Positions 29,085 to 36,847 of a DNA stretch of 36,847 nt are shown here, one piece after another; the stretch's first letter is position 1, and every line of letters begins with the position of its first letter. The DNA is from Acidiphilium sp. (GTDB taxonomy: Bacteria > Pseudomonadota > Alphaproteobacteria > Acetobacterales > Acetobacteraceae): the NCBI GenBank assembly GCA_027449105.1, contig DAIDMG010000011.1:1-36847 (forward strand), given 5' to 3'. The translations under genes were made by a program, and so were the position numbers. The notes under the pieces are model-generated. The model was not told the DNA's origin, made no database searches, and saw only the letters and a program-made list of their open reading frames with translations.

Positions 29085-29134
29085 TTCCAGCTTTCCCCCG
29101 CCATTGCCCAGCGACACCAACAGCGAACGGCAAA

Positions 29135-29163
29135 TGTATAAAGTATACCAATGTCGCTGTCAA
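29135..29163 (-). promoter_or_regulatory. CBS-gene promoter with GTATA-N3-TATAC operator
   Basis: On the minus strand a perfect TTGACA (29158-29163), 17-base spacer and TATACA (29135-29140) form a strong promoter. The perfect dyad GTATA-AAG-TATAC (29136-29148) covers the spacer end and -10 box. It is the best copy of the regulon site and shares 16 of 18 bases with the panE2 copy. Confidence 0.7.
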
Positions 29164-29223
29164 CCCTTGAAATCCCTGCGGGCGCGCCCAAACAAAGGCC
29201 TCAAGCGCAACCAAACAAAATCG

Positions 29224-29257
29224 AAGGCCGGGCAGATCTTACGATCCGCCCGGCCTT
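29224..29257 (-). terminator. Intrinsic terminator after the oxlT-like gene
   Basis: A 10-bp perfect stem (AAGGCCGGGC / GCCCGGCCTT) extended by GATC-TTAC-GATC with one mismatch forms a very stable hairpin. On the minus strand it is followed by CGATTTTGTTT. It sits about 78 bases past the stop codon and separates oxlT from the CBS gene promoter. Confidence 0.8.
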
Positions 29258-29334
29258 GACAACTTACAAACTATGCGAAAACGACCGTGTCAGACAGGCT
29301 GTGTTGACCTGACCTGGCGCAGCCCTTTATCGCC

Positions 29335-30660
29335 TCACTCCGCGGCTTGCCCTGAACCAGACAGAGCCTCTTCCTCCCGGTGATAACGAGCCTCGACTGG
29401 CCGCAACACCAGCAACACAATGATTACAGCAATCACGTTGATCAATGTCGTCACGTACAGCACGCTGCTCCAGTTGTGCGTGCTGGCGGCTATGGCGGCG
29501 GCAATCGGCACAATGAACCCCGCCAGTCCTTTGGACGTGTAAAGAAACGACAGATTAACAGTAGCATACTTGGGCCCAAAAAGGTCCGTACACATCGCCG
29601 GGAACAGGCTGAAGATTTCTCCCCAGCAAAGGAAGATAACACCAGCCATCAACACAAAGCCCCAAGCAAACGCGCCCACAACCGTCATCAGAAAGTACGC
29701 TATTGCGCCGAGACCAAACGCAATCGCCATTGTATTCGAATGGCCAATATTATCAGCTATCCAGCCAAACAACGGTCGAGCGATACCGTTGCAGATGTTG
29801 GCAAAAATCAACGCAACCGAAAGCGTTGTCGCGCCAAGGAATAGCGGCCCGCTTGCTATGCCGTATGACTTTGCAATGACAGCCAGATTCGCGGCCGCCA
29901 TCAGACCGCCACCGGCCATCAGAACAAACAGTACATACAGTACCCAAAATACCGGAGTCTGGAGCATTTGCCCCGGCGTGTGGCTCCGCGATGTCTGATG
30001 CACCTTCACTTGCGTTACAGCCGGAGCCTCACCGGCATACGGCGCGCGAATAAATTGGGACGCAATCAGAATGATACCCCCTTGAATAACGCCAAACCAT
30101 ATGAACGTCGAGGAAACGCCGACCGACGCCAGGACCATTCGAATTGGGATAATGGTGAGAGCCGCACCCGCTCCGAAACCCGCCGCCGTCAGACCCGTCG
30201 CCAAACCGCGCCGGTCCTTAAACCATTTCGTGGCGTTGCCCACGGCTGTCGCGTAGACCGCACCCGCTCCCAAACCGGTTACGGCACCGCCAAAATAAAG
30301 AAGCGACAACGAACTGGAAGTCCCTTCAATAATCCATCCGACAGCGACAAGAAGCCCACCGACACCCATCACAGTGCGCGGCCCCCACTTCGGCCCAAGC
30401 GCATCAGCGATCCACCCGTCAATCGGAGTCGCCCACGTTTCGAGCGCTATAAACATCGAGAATGCGAACTGAATGTCGGTGACCGCCCAACCGTGCCTAT
30501 TGTGCAACGGCAACACGAAGAGCGCCCACCCGTACTGGAGGTTCGCAATCATAATCATACAGATGACGCCCAAAATCAAATGGCGCCAGCGCTGCGACAC
30601 ATTGCCTGTCACGGCAGCGCCCTCCCCACCGACGCCACCAGGACTTCCATTGTTCGGCAT
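29335..30660 (-). CDS. oxlT: MFS oxalate/formate antiporter-like transporter (OxlT family)
   Basis: A 441-residue, about 12-helix inner-membrane carrier of the oxalate:formate antiporter family. The N-terminal pattern (MIANLQYGWALFVLPL, then ATKWFKDRRGLATGLTAAGFGAGAAL) is characteristic. The two charged residues that bind oxalate in Oxalobacter OxlT, Arg272 and Lys355, appear to correspond to Arg295 (GIARPLFGW) and Lys377 (LYTSKGLAG). GGAGGAAGTA precedes the ATG. OFA-family proteins also carry other anions, but frc downstream favours oxalate uptake. Exchange for formate would require oxc, which is not in the window; another counter-ion or H+ symport is possible. Confidence 0.85.
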   Translation of the reverse strand: MPNNGSPGGVGGEGAAVTGNVSQRWRHLILGVICMIMIANLQYGWALFVLPLHNRHGWAVTDIQFAFSMFIALETWATPIDGWIADALGPKWGPRTVMGVGGLLVAVGWIIEGTSSSLSLLYFGGAVTGLGAGAVYATAVGNATKWFKDRRGLATGLTAAGFGAGAALTIIPIRMVLASVGVSSTFIWFGVIQGGIILIASQFIRAPYAGEAPAVTQVKVHQTSRSHTPGQMLQTPVFWVLYVLFVLMAGGGLMAAANLAVIAKSYGIASGPLFLGATTLSVALIFANICNGIARPLFGWIADNIGHSNTMAIAFGLGAIAYFLMTVVGAFAWGFVLMAGVIFLCWGEIFSLFPAMCTDLFGPKYATVNLSFLYTSKGLAGFIVPIAAAIAASTHNWSSVLYVTTLINVIAVIIVLLVLRPVEARYHREEEALSGSGQAAE

Positions 30661-31788
30661 TACTTCCTCCGCCTGAATATTATCCGTTGCTTTTCACAGA
30701 TCTGTCACCGCGCATTGCCGAACCTGAATGGCGGAGCACAACATTCGTCGATGCGGGCGGGCTTTGACTCCACATTAGCGACAGAGTCGAACAGCCGGCA
30801 CAGACGCTCAGCGCTTCCCTCGACATGAGCAATGACCTATCTGTCGGCATTATACCACCCGACATCACCTTGTCTATCGAAATTTGGCAAAAATGCGGAC
30901 AACAGATTAGACCGAGCATCGGGTAAAAGCAGGAGAAGTTTTGGCGCATGATCACTGACAACCCTCGTCAGTCTTCGGTCGAACAGCTGGTCGGCGGCTA
31001 ACAGCAGCAGTTCACGTTACCCCGAATTTCTTGGCTTTATGCGATATTTTGACATGCGGGATGTCCGCAGGCCCTTTTTCTCGAAAGGTGTTTTCCGATG
31101 CAACGGTTCTCCCTGCCAGTGCACATATGTTGGTATTGGGTGTTGGCTCGTGCCAAGCGATATTCGGATCTCCATTGAGTCGGGTTGTGGCGCGCCCACT
31201 TTTCGCCGCCATTTAAATGAACCACCGCCCCGGCGATGCTCGCCTGCAACGCAAAAGCTGTGTCACGTGGAACTAGCCTCATGAGAGGGCGTATTCTGCG
31301 ACGACTCCGTTGGACGGCCACGTCAGTTTCTTCGCTGGTTCCCCCGGGGCGTTGTGAAACCCATTATGCAATTTTAGTCCGCGAACAGCGTGTTCGCACG
31401 GCGGGCAGGATATTGCTCCTGCTCCCCAATCACAGGTAAATCGGTCTCTTTTTTGCGGGACCTAACCGGTCAGCGGTTAGGTAAGCATTGAAGCCACAGC
31501 ATTTCCAATGCGGGCGTCGCTCCCAGTAACGCAGCTTTCACGCAGGATCTCGGGTTACCTGGCCATCCGGGCGGGTTCGTGTTCGCCGGAAATTTCGGCG
31601 CCTGTTTGCCTAAACGCCTCTTGTCCCTTCCCCGTCGCGTGTGGATGCTTTAAATTTCCAACGTCCAAAACACGTAGCGCTTATGCCCTTACGCCAACGA
31701 GGGACACTCGCCGACTTATCCGGGGCGGCCCTTGTTATGACGTTGAAGCGTTGCAGAGATCAACTTTTCCGCAATGTTCCCAACACTA
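30661..31788. other. 1.1-kb gene-free stretch upstream of oxlT
   Basis: Only short, mutually overlapping frames occur and none is recognisable. The oxlT-proximal third holds a promoter candidate (30849-30876). A perfect 8-bp hairpin CCTAACCG-GTCAG-CGGTTAGG lies at 31461-31481 without a T-run. The rest may be decayed sequence or an unrecognised regulatory or RNA region. Confidence 0.5.
30849..30876 (-). promoter_or_regulatory. Candidate oxlT promoter
   Basis: On the minus strand TAGACA (30871-30876), a 16-base spacer and a perfect TATAAT (30849-30854) form a good promoter, giving a leader of about 180 bases. The -10 box sits in a near-palindrome GGTAT-A-ATGCC that reuses the GTAT/ATGC half-sites of the regulon operator but at a different spacing, so binding by the same regulator is uncertain. 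Confidence 0.5.
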
Positions 31789-32265
31789 TCAAAGCCTGAA
31801 CAAACCCCCAATCATGACCGACGCATTTTCTGGTAACGCCGTCACACCGACGACGGACCGAACGTGCTGCCCAGCTCTTCCGAATACAGATCTTGCAAGA
31901 TCGGAAGCACCATCCATCACCTGGTTCAGCGACGCGAAGCCGGGCACCGCCGCCACATACCCGTCAAGGCGCACCAATTCGGTTATCGCCTCGAGGCCTC
32001 CATCCAGCGTCGCTTCGAGTTGCCCAAGAATATTAGTCAGACACAGCCTGGCCGCACGAATTCCTTGTTCAGTTTCCACTGTATCGCCAACAAGACCCTT
32101 CACCGCGACAACCCCCCTCTCTAAGGGAAGATGCGCTCCAACATAAACATTGTTGTTGACGACGCGGACGAGCTCATGATTCGCCGCCTGACTCGGCGCT
32201 TGCGGAAGGACGATCCCTAACTCCTTTAGCCTCTCGTCAATTAACTGTCTTTGATCAGATACCAT
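31789..32265 (-). CDS. RidA family protein (paralogue 2)
   Basis: A 158-residue RidA/YjgF superfamily protein clearly related to the copy at 18626-19087 (shared LKELGI.LP, AARLC..N.LGQ, GASDLA). The conserved arginine is kept (HVRSVVGVTALPENAS), but the following VEIEA of typical RidA reads VMIGG, so the distal glutamate is lost. Classical imine deaminase activity may therefore be weakened or changed. GGAGGGGG lies just before the ATG. It is upstream of the oxlT-like gene in the same orientation with 1.1 kb between, so it is probably a separate transcript. Confidence 0.87.
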   Translation of the reverse strand: MVSDQRQLIDERLKELGIVLPQAPSQAANHELVRVVNNNVYVGAHLPLERGVVAVKGLVGDTVETEQGIRAARLCLTNILGQLEATLDGGLEAITELVRLDGYVAAVPGFASLNQVMDGASDLARSVFGRAGQHVRSVVGVTALPENASVMIGGLFRL

Positions 32266-32429
32266 ACCCCCTCCATGTATTTGCTCGTGTGGATATATTT
32301 AGGAAGCCGACCATACCGCCTAACACGAATGTGCTCGTTCTTGTAACAATCCAAATAGAGCGGCAAGCACGTGCTGAAGCTCAGCATCCGCGCTCACCGC
32401 CGTCTGCCTTGTTTCATACCCCTCCGGGT

Positions 32430-35400
32430 TCAACCGACGACCTCTTCAGTGCCAAACGATGTATAACGTTGCAGCAACCCAAGGACGACCGGCATAACGA
32501 CAAGCACCATCGGCAACTGAACAATGATGCCCGAAATAATCGCAACAGCCAGCGGTTGTTGCATCTGGTCGCCTGATCCGCTGATCGCCGCACCGAGCGG
32601 AAGCAACGCAAGAATCATCGCCACGACGCTCATCAAAATTGGCCTTAGTCGATTGAGCGCCGCGTCAATTAAAGCTTGCCGGGCCGGCCGACTCTGACAC
32701 AGCATCTCATACTCAGACACATAGAAAATAGCCATTTCCGTGCCGATACCGAGTATCATCACCATGCCCATCAGCGCTGTGATATTTAGCTCAATGCCAG
32801 TGAGCCAAAGACCGACGAACACCGCACTAGATGAAATTACCGATGTGCTGACAATTATGAGTGGTAGCAGGTAACGCTCATACAAGAACAAGAGCAGTAC
32901 CAGTTCGGCGATCAGAGCCGCAAGGAACACTTCGATCATACCGCGGAAAGCACTTTCCTGCTGCTTGAACTGCCCTCCCATCGTGTAGGTCACGCCCGGT
33001 GGGAGCACTCCAGGTTTTTCAAGAGCTCTGCGGACCGCTGCTGCCGTGCTTCCCAGCGATCTCCCCGCAACCTCGCCGGTTACCTGTACAATCTGCGCCA
33101 AGTTCCTGCGGGTCAGCTCCGGTTGCCCAGCGACAAAAACCACGTGCGCGACAGTACTCAGCGGAAACACGTTTCCGTCAGCTGCGCGGATTGGCAGATT
33201 TTTCAAATCATTCCGAAAAATCTTTGGTTCGGTCTGCTCGTCCCTCTGCAACAAGCTGCGCTCCGGCGATATGCCCGCTGCCTGCTGTCCTGCCGGATCG
33301 CTCCACACTCGAATGCCCACATCCCCCAATGTACCAATATACTTTGTTACCACGATCCCATGAAGGTAGGAGTTCACCTGATTCTGAACTTCCGCCACCG
33401 TCATCCCCTCCATAGACGCGGCATCAGGTTGGACGCGGATCTCTAGCGCGTCGCCCGCGGGGACCACCCCGTTATTTACGGACGACGGCTCGATACCACG
33501 CACGTTTGAAATTACATCGGCGACTTTCTGGGCGACGTCTCCCAGAACCTTCGGATTTTTTGCGCTTAGATTGATCACGATCGGTTCAGGTCGCCCGACC
33601 ATGTCCCCAATGTTATCAGTCAGCAGCTGGTCCGAGCCAAAACTGACTCCCGGCACCTCGACCGCGACTTTGTTATCAATCTGGTCCATTACCTTCCATA
33701 TATTCGGTCGTTTGCCCGGCGAAATTAACTTCACGTAAATATCACCCTGATTTGGCTCGTTCAGATCCCCCCCAAGACCGGCCCCGGTGCGCCGGGAGAA
33801 GGCCTCAACATATGGATTCGTCTTGATAATGTGTTCGACTTGAAGAAGCTCCCGATTGCTCTCCGGAAGTGAAGTCCCAGGATTCGTCTGATAATTGAAA
33901 ACAAACCCCCCTTCATCCATTTTTGGCAAGAAGCCAGATCCGGTATGAACAGCCCCGACGTACCCCACCCCAATCAACACCAAGACCGCAATACCTGCTA
34001 GAGCAGGGCGATGTCGGGCAGCTAAAAGTATGCGCTCATGTGTTGTCTTAAGCCACCCCGCCTTTTCATGGCCCGGATCATGCCATTTTTCAAAGTCAAT
34101 TAATCCCCGCGCAAAAATCGGCACTACAAACGCGGTCAGCAGATAAGAAATGATCAGCGCCGATGCCATTGTCAGAGACAGATACAGGAAGAACGCCCCG
34201 GTCACTCCCGTTAGGAAAGCCAGCGGGATAAAAATCACGATTGTAGCAAGACTGGACCCCGTTAACGGTTTCAGAAACTCCTTGGCCGCAACAAATATCT
34301 CCCCTTTCGGATTGGTCAGCCCAGGCGCTCCGGCTCTCCGGGCAATCTGCTCAATCATCACGATCACGTCGTCGATAAGTAACCCTATCGACGCAGCGAC
34401 GCCACCAAGGGTCATCATGTTGAAGGACATGCCGAGGACGTAAAGCAGCAACGACGTGATTAACACCGCCATCGGCACAACGATCATCGCGATCAACGTC
34501 ACGCGCCAGTTTCGCAAGAAATAGAAAATGACTAATGCCGCCAGAAGAAGGCCTATCAGTATTCCTTCTTGTACGGCGTCAACCGACGAGGCGACCAGTT
34601 GTGTCTGATCATACCATTTTACAAGGTGAACATATTTGGGCTGAGTTGCCATAAATCGCTTCAGCCTTTGCTCCACCTGCTGACGAAGACTCACCATGTC
34701 TGCCGTCGGCTGCTGATACACGTTAATTTCAACAGATGGCAGGCTCTGATCCCTCACCATATACCAACGGGGCTCGACCCCCTTTGTTATGGTTCCGAGA
34801 TCCGCCAAACGCACAATCCCACCTTGGGCCGTTCGGAACGTCAAGTTCGCGATGCTTTTGACTCCGGTAAATCCGTTGTTTGCAAACATCAAGTATAATA
34901 AATCTTGGTCCTGGAGATGGCCGATGCCTTTAATGATGTTCGCATTCCGCAGTCCCTGCTCAACGTCCGTAAGCGTCAAACCGAACGCCTGGAGTTTGGC
35001 CGGATCAAGCTGCACCTGTATTTCGCGGTGACGACCGCCTAACGTCCCAACCTCTGAGATGCCCGGAATGCCCATGAGCATTGGGCCAATCTGGTATTTG
35101 GCGATCCTCAGCAACTTCACCTGCGATATCGTATTCGACGTCAACGAATACGAGATGAATGGCATGATGACATTCGGCAACATTTGAATGACCTGATAGG
35201 TCGTTCCTTGAGGCAGCTCAGGCAATATCTGCGACATCGCCGCCTCGACTTCGAGGTACGCCGTGTCCATGTTGCTTTTCCATGGAAAATCCACAAAAAT
35301 CTCTGTGGATCCGCGCGATGTCGTTGACTCGACATTTAATGCATGAGGAACCGCACGCAGCATCTGCTCAATTGGTGCCGTCACGTCGTAGAGCTGCTGG

Positions 35401-35570
35401 CTTGCAGGCCGCGATCCTGACGAAACCTCAATCCGAATGCGCGGGAAACTTACGACCGGATACACGCCATACGGCATGTTTGTGATGGCGAACACTCCGC
35501 CAAGCGATAGCGCGACAGCAATCGCCACCAACGAGCGCCGATGGTGCTCAATCCAGGCTACAAAATTCAT
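32430..35570 (-). CDS. RND efflux pump, inner-membrane permease
   Basis: A 1046-residue proton-driven RND transporter exporting compounds across the envelope with an adaptor and an outer-membrane channel. Twelve transmembrane helices and two large periplasmic loops fit the length. Helix 4 carries the Asp pair 400-401 (IGLLIDDVIVMIEQ) typical of drug-type pumps. Helix 10 reads GIGTEMAIFYV, with Glu where AcrB has Lys940, resembling heavy-metal pumps such as CusA. Substrate is therefore uncertain. Its ATG overlaps the adaptor stop (ATGA), so translation is coupled. Confidence 0.92.
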   Translation of the reverse strand: MNFVAWIEHHRRSLVAIAVALSLGGVFAITNMPYGVYPVVSFPRIRIEVSSGSRPASQQLYDVTAPIEQMLRAVPHALNVESTTSRGSTEIFVDFPWKSNMDTAYLEVEAAMSQILPELPQGTTYQVIQMLPNVIMPFISYSLTSNTISQVKLLRIAKYQIGPMLMGIPGISEVGTLGGRHREIQVQLDPAKLQAFGLTLTDVEQGLRNANIIKGIGHLQDQDLLYLMFANNGFTGVKSIANLTFRTAQGGIVRLADLGTITKGVEPRWYMVRDQSLPSVEINVYQQPTADMVSLRQQVEQRLKRFMATQPKYVHLVKWYDQTQLVASSVDAVQEGILIGLLLAALVIFYFLRNWRVTLIAMIVVPMAVLITSLLLYVLGMSFNMMTLGGVAASIGLLIDDVIVMIEQIARRAGAPGLTNPKGEIFVAAKEFLKPLTGSSLATIVIFIPLAFLTGVTGAFFLYLSLTMASALIISYLLTAFVVPIFARGLIDFEKWHDPGHEKAGWLKTTHERILLAARHRPALAGIAVLVLIGVGYVGAVHTGSGFLPKMDEGGFVFNYQTNPGTSLPESNRELLQVEHIIKTNPYVEAFSRRTGAGLGGDLNEPNQGDIYVKLISPGKRPNIWKVMDQIDNKVAVEVPGVSFGSDQLLTDNIGDMVGRPEPIVINLSAKNPKVLGDVAQKVADVISNVRGIEPSSVNNGVVPAGDALEIRVQPDAASMEGMTVAEVQNQVNSYLHGIVVTKYIGTLGDVGIRVWSDPAGQQAAGISPERSLLQRDEQTEPKIFRNDLKNLPIRAADGNVFPLSTVAHVVFVAGQPELTRRNLAQIVQVTGEVAGRSLGSTAAAVRRALEKPGVLPPGVTYTMGGQFKQQESAFRGMIEVFLAALIAELVLLLFLYERYLLPLIIVSTSVISSSAVFVGLWLTGIELNITALMGMVMILGIGTEMAIFYVSEYEMLCQSRPARQALIDAALNRLRPILMSVVAMILALLPLGAAISGSGDQMQQPLAVAIISGIIVQLPMVLVVMPVVLGLLQRYTSFGTEEVVG

Positions 35571-36607
35571 TGAGCGGCCTCCTTTGGAGCGATCGTCATT
35601 TTATTGCCGTTGCTCAATTCGTAATTGCCGGCAAGCACAACAGGATCGCTCATCACCAACGGACCAGCAACAACGTCCTTGCTTCCATCCGAGCCGAGCA
35701 CGTGAACATACACCAGTTTAGCGGTCAAATCGTGCTCCTGCACAACATAGGTGTTGCCAGCGTTGTCGATCAGGATTGCACTGTGGGGGACTACGTAGCC
35801 ATCAATATGGCCCGTGGTGATTTCTGCACGAAACATCTCGCCCATTAAGGTCTGTCCCGGTGGCGTGGAGATGTCGATCGGCACGAGGCCGTTTGCCGCA
35901 TCAACCAGCGCACCGCGGAATTCGACAGTCCCCTGCAAGGTTTCACCTCCACCAATAGGTATCAGGCGCACCTGGTCATTTACTTCTATCTTTCTCGCCT
36001 TGCTTGGGACAATGCCAGCATGCAGCACCAGCCCGCTTGGTTGCGCGAGTTCGACCAAAGCCGCGCCTTCGGAAACTATGGCACCCGGTGTTGTCTCAAT
36101 CTTCGTCACGAGCGCGTTGGACGGTGCCCGAATTATATTCGGTCCGGCCGCACCCTGCATCTTAAGAGCGTTTAATGAAGCCCGCGCATCGGCCTCCGAC
36201 TTTTCAGCGTTCAGGAGCGCTTGCGCTGTCGCAAGGTGAGCTTTTACGAGCGCACGTGTGCGGGCTACCAGATCACTTGCAACACGCAACGCGGAGTCCG
36301 CCTGCGTGTACGCGCTCTCGCTCGCCGGACTTGGCTGAAGCCGAACTAGCGGCGCACCTTGGTTGACCAATTCGCCAAGTTTCACATACACGTTCGTTAC
36401 CGCAGCCTGCAACGGCGCCATGATCGTCTGGCGGCTGGACGATGCCGACCCGACGGTCCCATACACCGTCTCAATGGCCGGCAAGCTTCCGCGGACGAGC
36501 GACGTCACCTGAACCGGCACAACTGGCGTCGGTGTATCATCAGCAAGAGCCGCAACCGGTACCGCGAGCGCACCGGCAAGGATCGCAACGGAGAAAAGCG
36601 ATTTCAT
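35567..36607 (-). CDS. RND efflux periplasmic adaptor (membrane fusion protein)
   Basis: A 346-residue HlyD/AcrA-type adaptor linking the RND pump to the outer-membrane channel. A signal peptide (about 1-22, ending VAALAD) precedes a lipoyl half-motif (MAPLQAAVTNVYVKLGELVNQGAPLVRLQ), a short helical hairpin (about 100-170) and the second lipoyl half and beta-barrel (IRAPSNALVTKIETTPGAIV...). The hairpin is short. No lipobox cysteine is seen. The start overlaps the tolC-like stop as ATGA, and the stop overlaps the pump start, so the three genes form one tightly coupled operon. Confidence 0.92.
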   Translation of the reverse strand: MKSLFSVAILAGALAVPVAALADDTPTPVVPVQVTSLVRGSLPAIETVYGTVGSASSSRQTIMAPLQAAVTNVYVKLGELVNQGAPLVRLQPSPASESAYTQADSALRVASDLVARTRALVKAHLATAQALLNAEKSEADARASLNALKMQGAAGPNIIRAPSNALVTKIETTPGAIVSEGAALVELAQPSGLVLHAGIVPSKARKIEVNDQVRLIPIGGGETLQGTVEFRGALVDAANGLVPIDISTPPGQTLMGEMFRAEITTGHIDGYVVPHSAILIDNAGNTYVVQEHDLTAKLVYVHVLGSDGSKDVVAGPLVMSDPVVLAGNYELSNGNKMTIAPKEAAQ

Positions 36608-36847
36608 GATTTAGTCACCTTAGGCTGAGGGACAATCCGGGTTTGAGGGAGACCGACGCCGAGTTCAATCGCAAGAGCAAGCTGATCGGAGTCGAGGCTG
36701 GTACGCAGGGCAACCAATTCGAGTTCACGCGCCAATGCTGTGGTTTGATAATCGACCAGGGATCGTTGATCGAGATTTCCTTGAGCATAGGCTTCTTCGG
36801 CGTCTTTTGCCGCAAGCGTCGCCGTCTTTGCATCCGCTGACGCACTG
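36604..36847 (-). CDS. TolC-family outer-membrane channel, C-terminal part (cut by window edge)
   Basis: The minus-strand frame from 36846 down to a TGA at 36604-36606 is open across the whole edge and reads like the end of a TolC/NodT outer-membrane efflux protein, e.g. EEAYAQGNLDQRSLVDYQTT followed by a helical stretch and LGVGLPQTRI. About 80 residues are visible and the start is outside. It is first in the tolC-adaptor-pump order, overlapping the adaptor by four bases. Confidence 0.8.
   Translation of the reverse strand, partial: SASADAKTATLAAKDAEEAYAQGNLDQRSLVDYQTTALARELELVALRTSLDSDQLALAIELGVGLPQTRIVPQPKVTKS

Noticed and set aside
31461-31481. Hairpin as the RidA paralogue 2 terminator
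   Set aside because: It lies more than 300 bases past the stop codon and has no T-run on the minus strand, which reads A-rich after the stem.
36615-36845. 76-residue Arg-rich minus-strand frame at the right edge
   Set aside because: It is a shadow of the TolC-family C-terminus in another frame, which is open to the edge and ends in the ATGA overlap with the adaptor.
1-36847. tRNA genes or CRISPR array
   Set aside because: No TTCGANTC-type T-loop with matching cloverleaf arms and no regularly spaced direct repeats were found by eye; a tRNAscan or repeat-finder run would settle it.

Overview
The window reads as chromosomal DNA of an alphaproteobacterium, most likely in or near Acetobacteraceae/Rhodospirillales. 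The grounds are the order glyQ-glyS-ppdK, a DUF2125 protein, a PBP5-like carboxypeptidase carrying a SPOR domain, and moderately GC-rich codon use. The family assignment is an inference from protein resemblance remembered without a search. There are no rRNA or tRNA genes, no CRISPR array and no intact transposon.

Layout. 1-4.8 kb: an aldo/keto reductase (+), a PAS-PAS-GGDEF diguanylate cyclase (-) and a small membrane protein (-), separated by gene-poor DNA. 4.9-10.5 kb: glyQ, glyS and ppdK in one direction. 10.5-11.2 kb: the broken 5' end of an IS481-type transposase. 11.2-18.3 kb: envelope genes, namely a D,D-carboxypeptidase with SPOR domain, a DUF2125 protein, a CNNM/CorC-type membrane protein (-) and a GH17-GT2 fusion likely to make or remodel a beta-glucan. 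18.6-32.3 kb: an oxalate-metabolism region flanked by two RidA paralogues. 32.4-36.8 kb: a tripartite RND efflux operon (tolC-like, adaptor, pump) on the minus strand, cut by the right edge.

The oxalate region is the most interesting part. It holds an OxlT-like oxalate/formate antiporter, a CBS-pair protein, an FCD-type GntR regulator, a formyl-CoA:oxalate CoA-transferase (frc), a 721-residue NDP-forming acyl-CoA synthetase, sucC-sucD, and a ketopantoate-reductase-like gene (here read as panE2, oxalyl-CoA reductase). The proposed flow is: oxalate enters by OxlT; Frc and/or the acyl-CoA synthetase turns it into oxalyl-CoA; SucCD may supply succinyl-CoA as CoA donor; the PanE2-like enzyme reduces oxalyl-CoA to glyoxylate. 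No oxalyl-CoA decarboxylase gene (oxc) is present in the window, so the set looks biased to assimilation rather than decarboxylation.

Three promoters in this region (before panE2, gntR and the CBS gene) carry the same dyad, GTATA-N3-TATRC, placed in or against the -35/-10 spacer. The panE2 and CBS copies match at 16 of 18 bases. This is good sequence evidence for one regulon, most simply controlled by the GntR protein encoded in its middle. Strong intrinsic terminators close oxlT and sucD.
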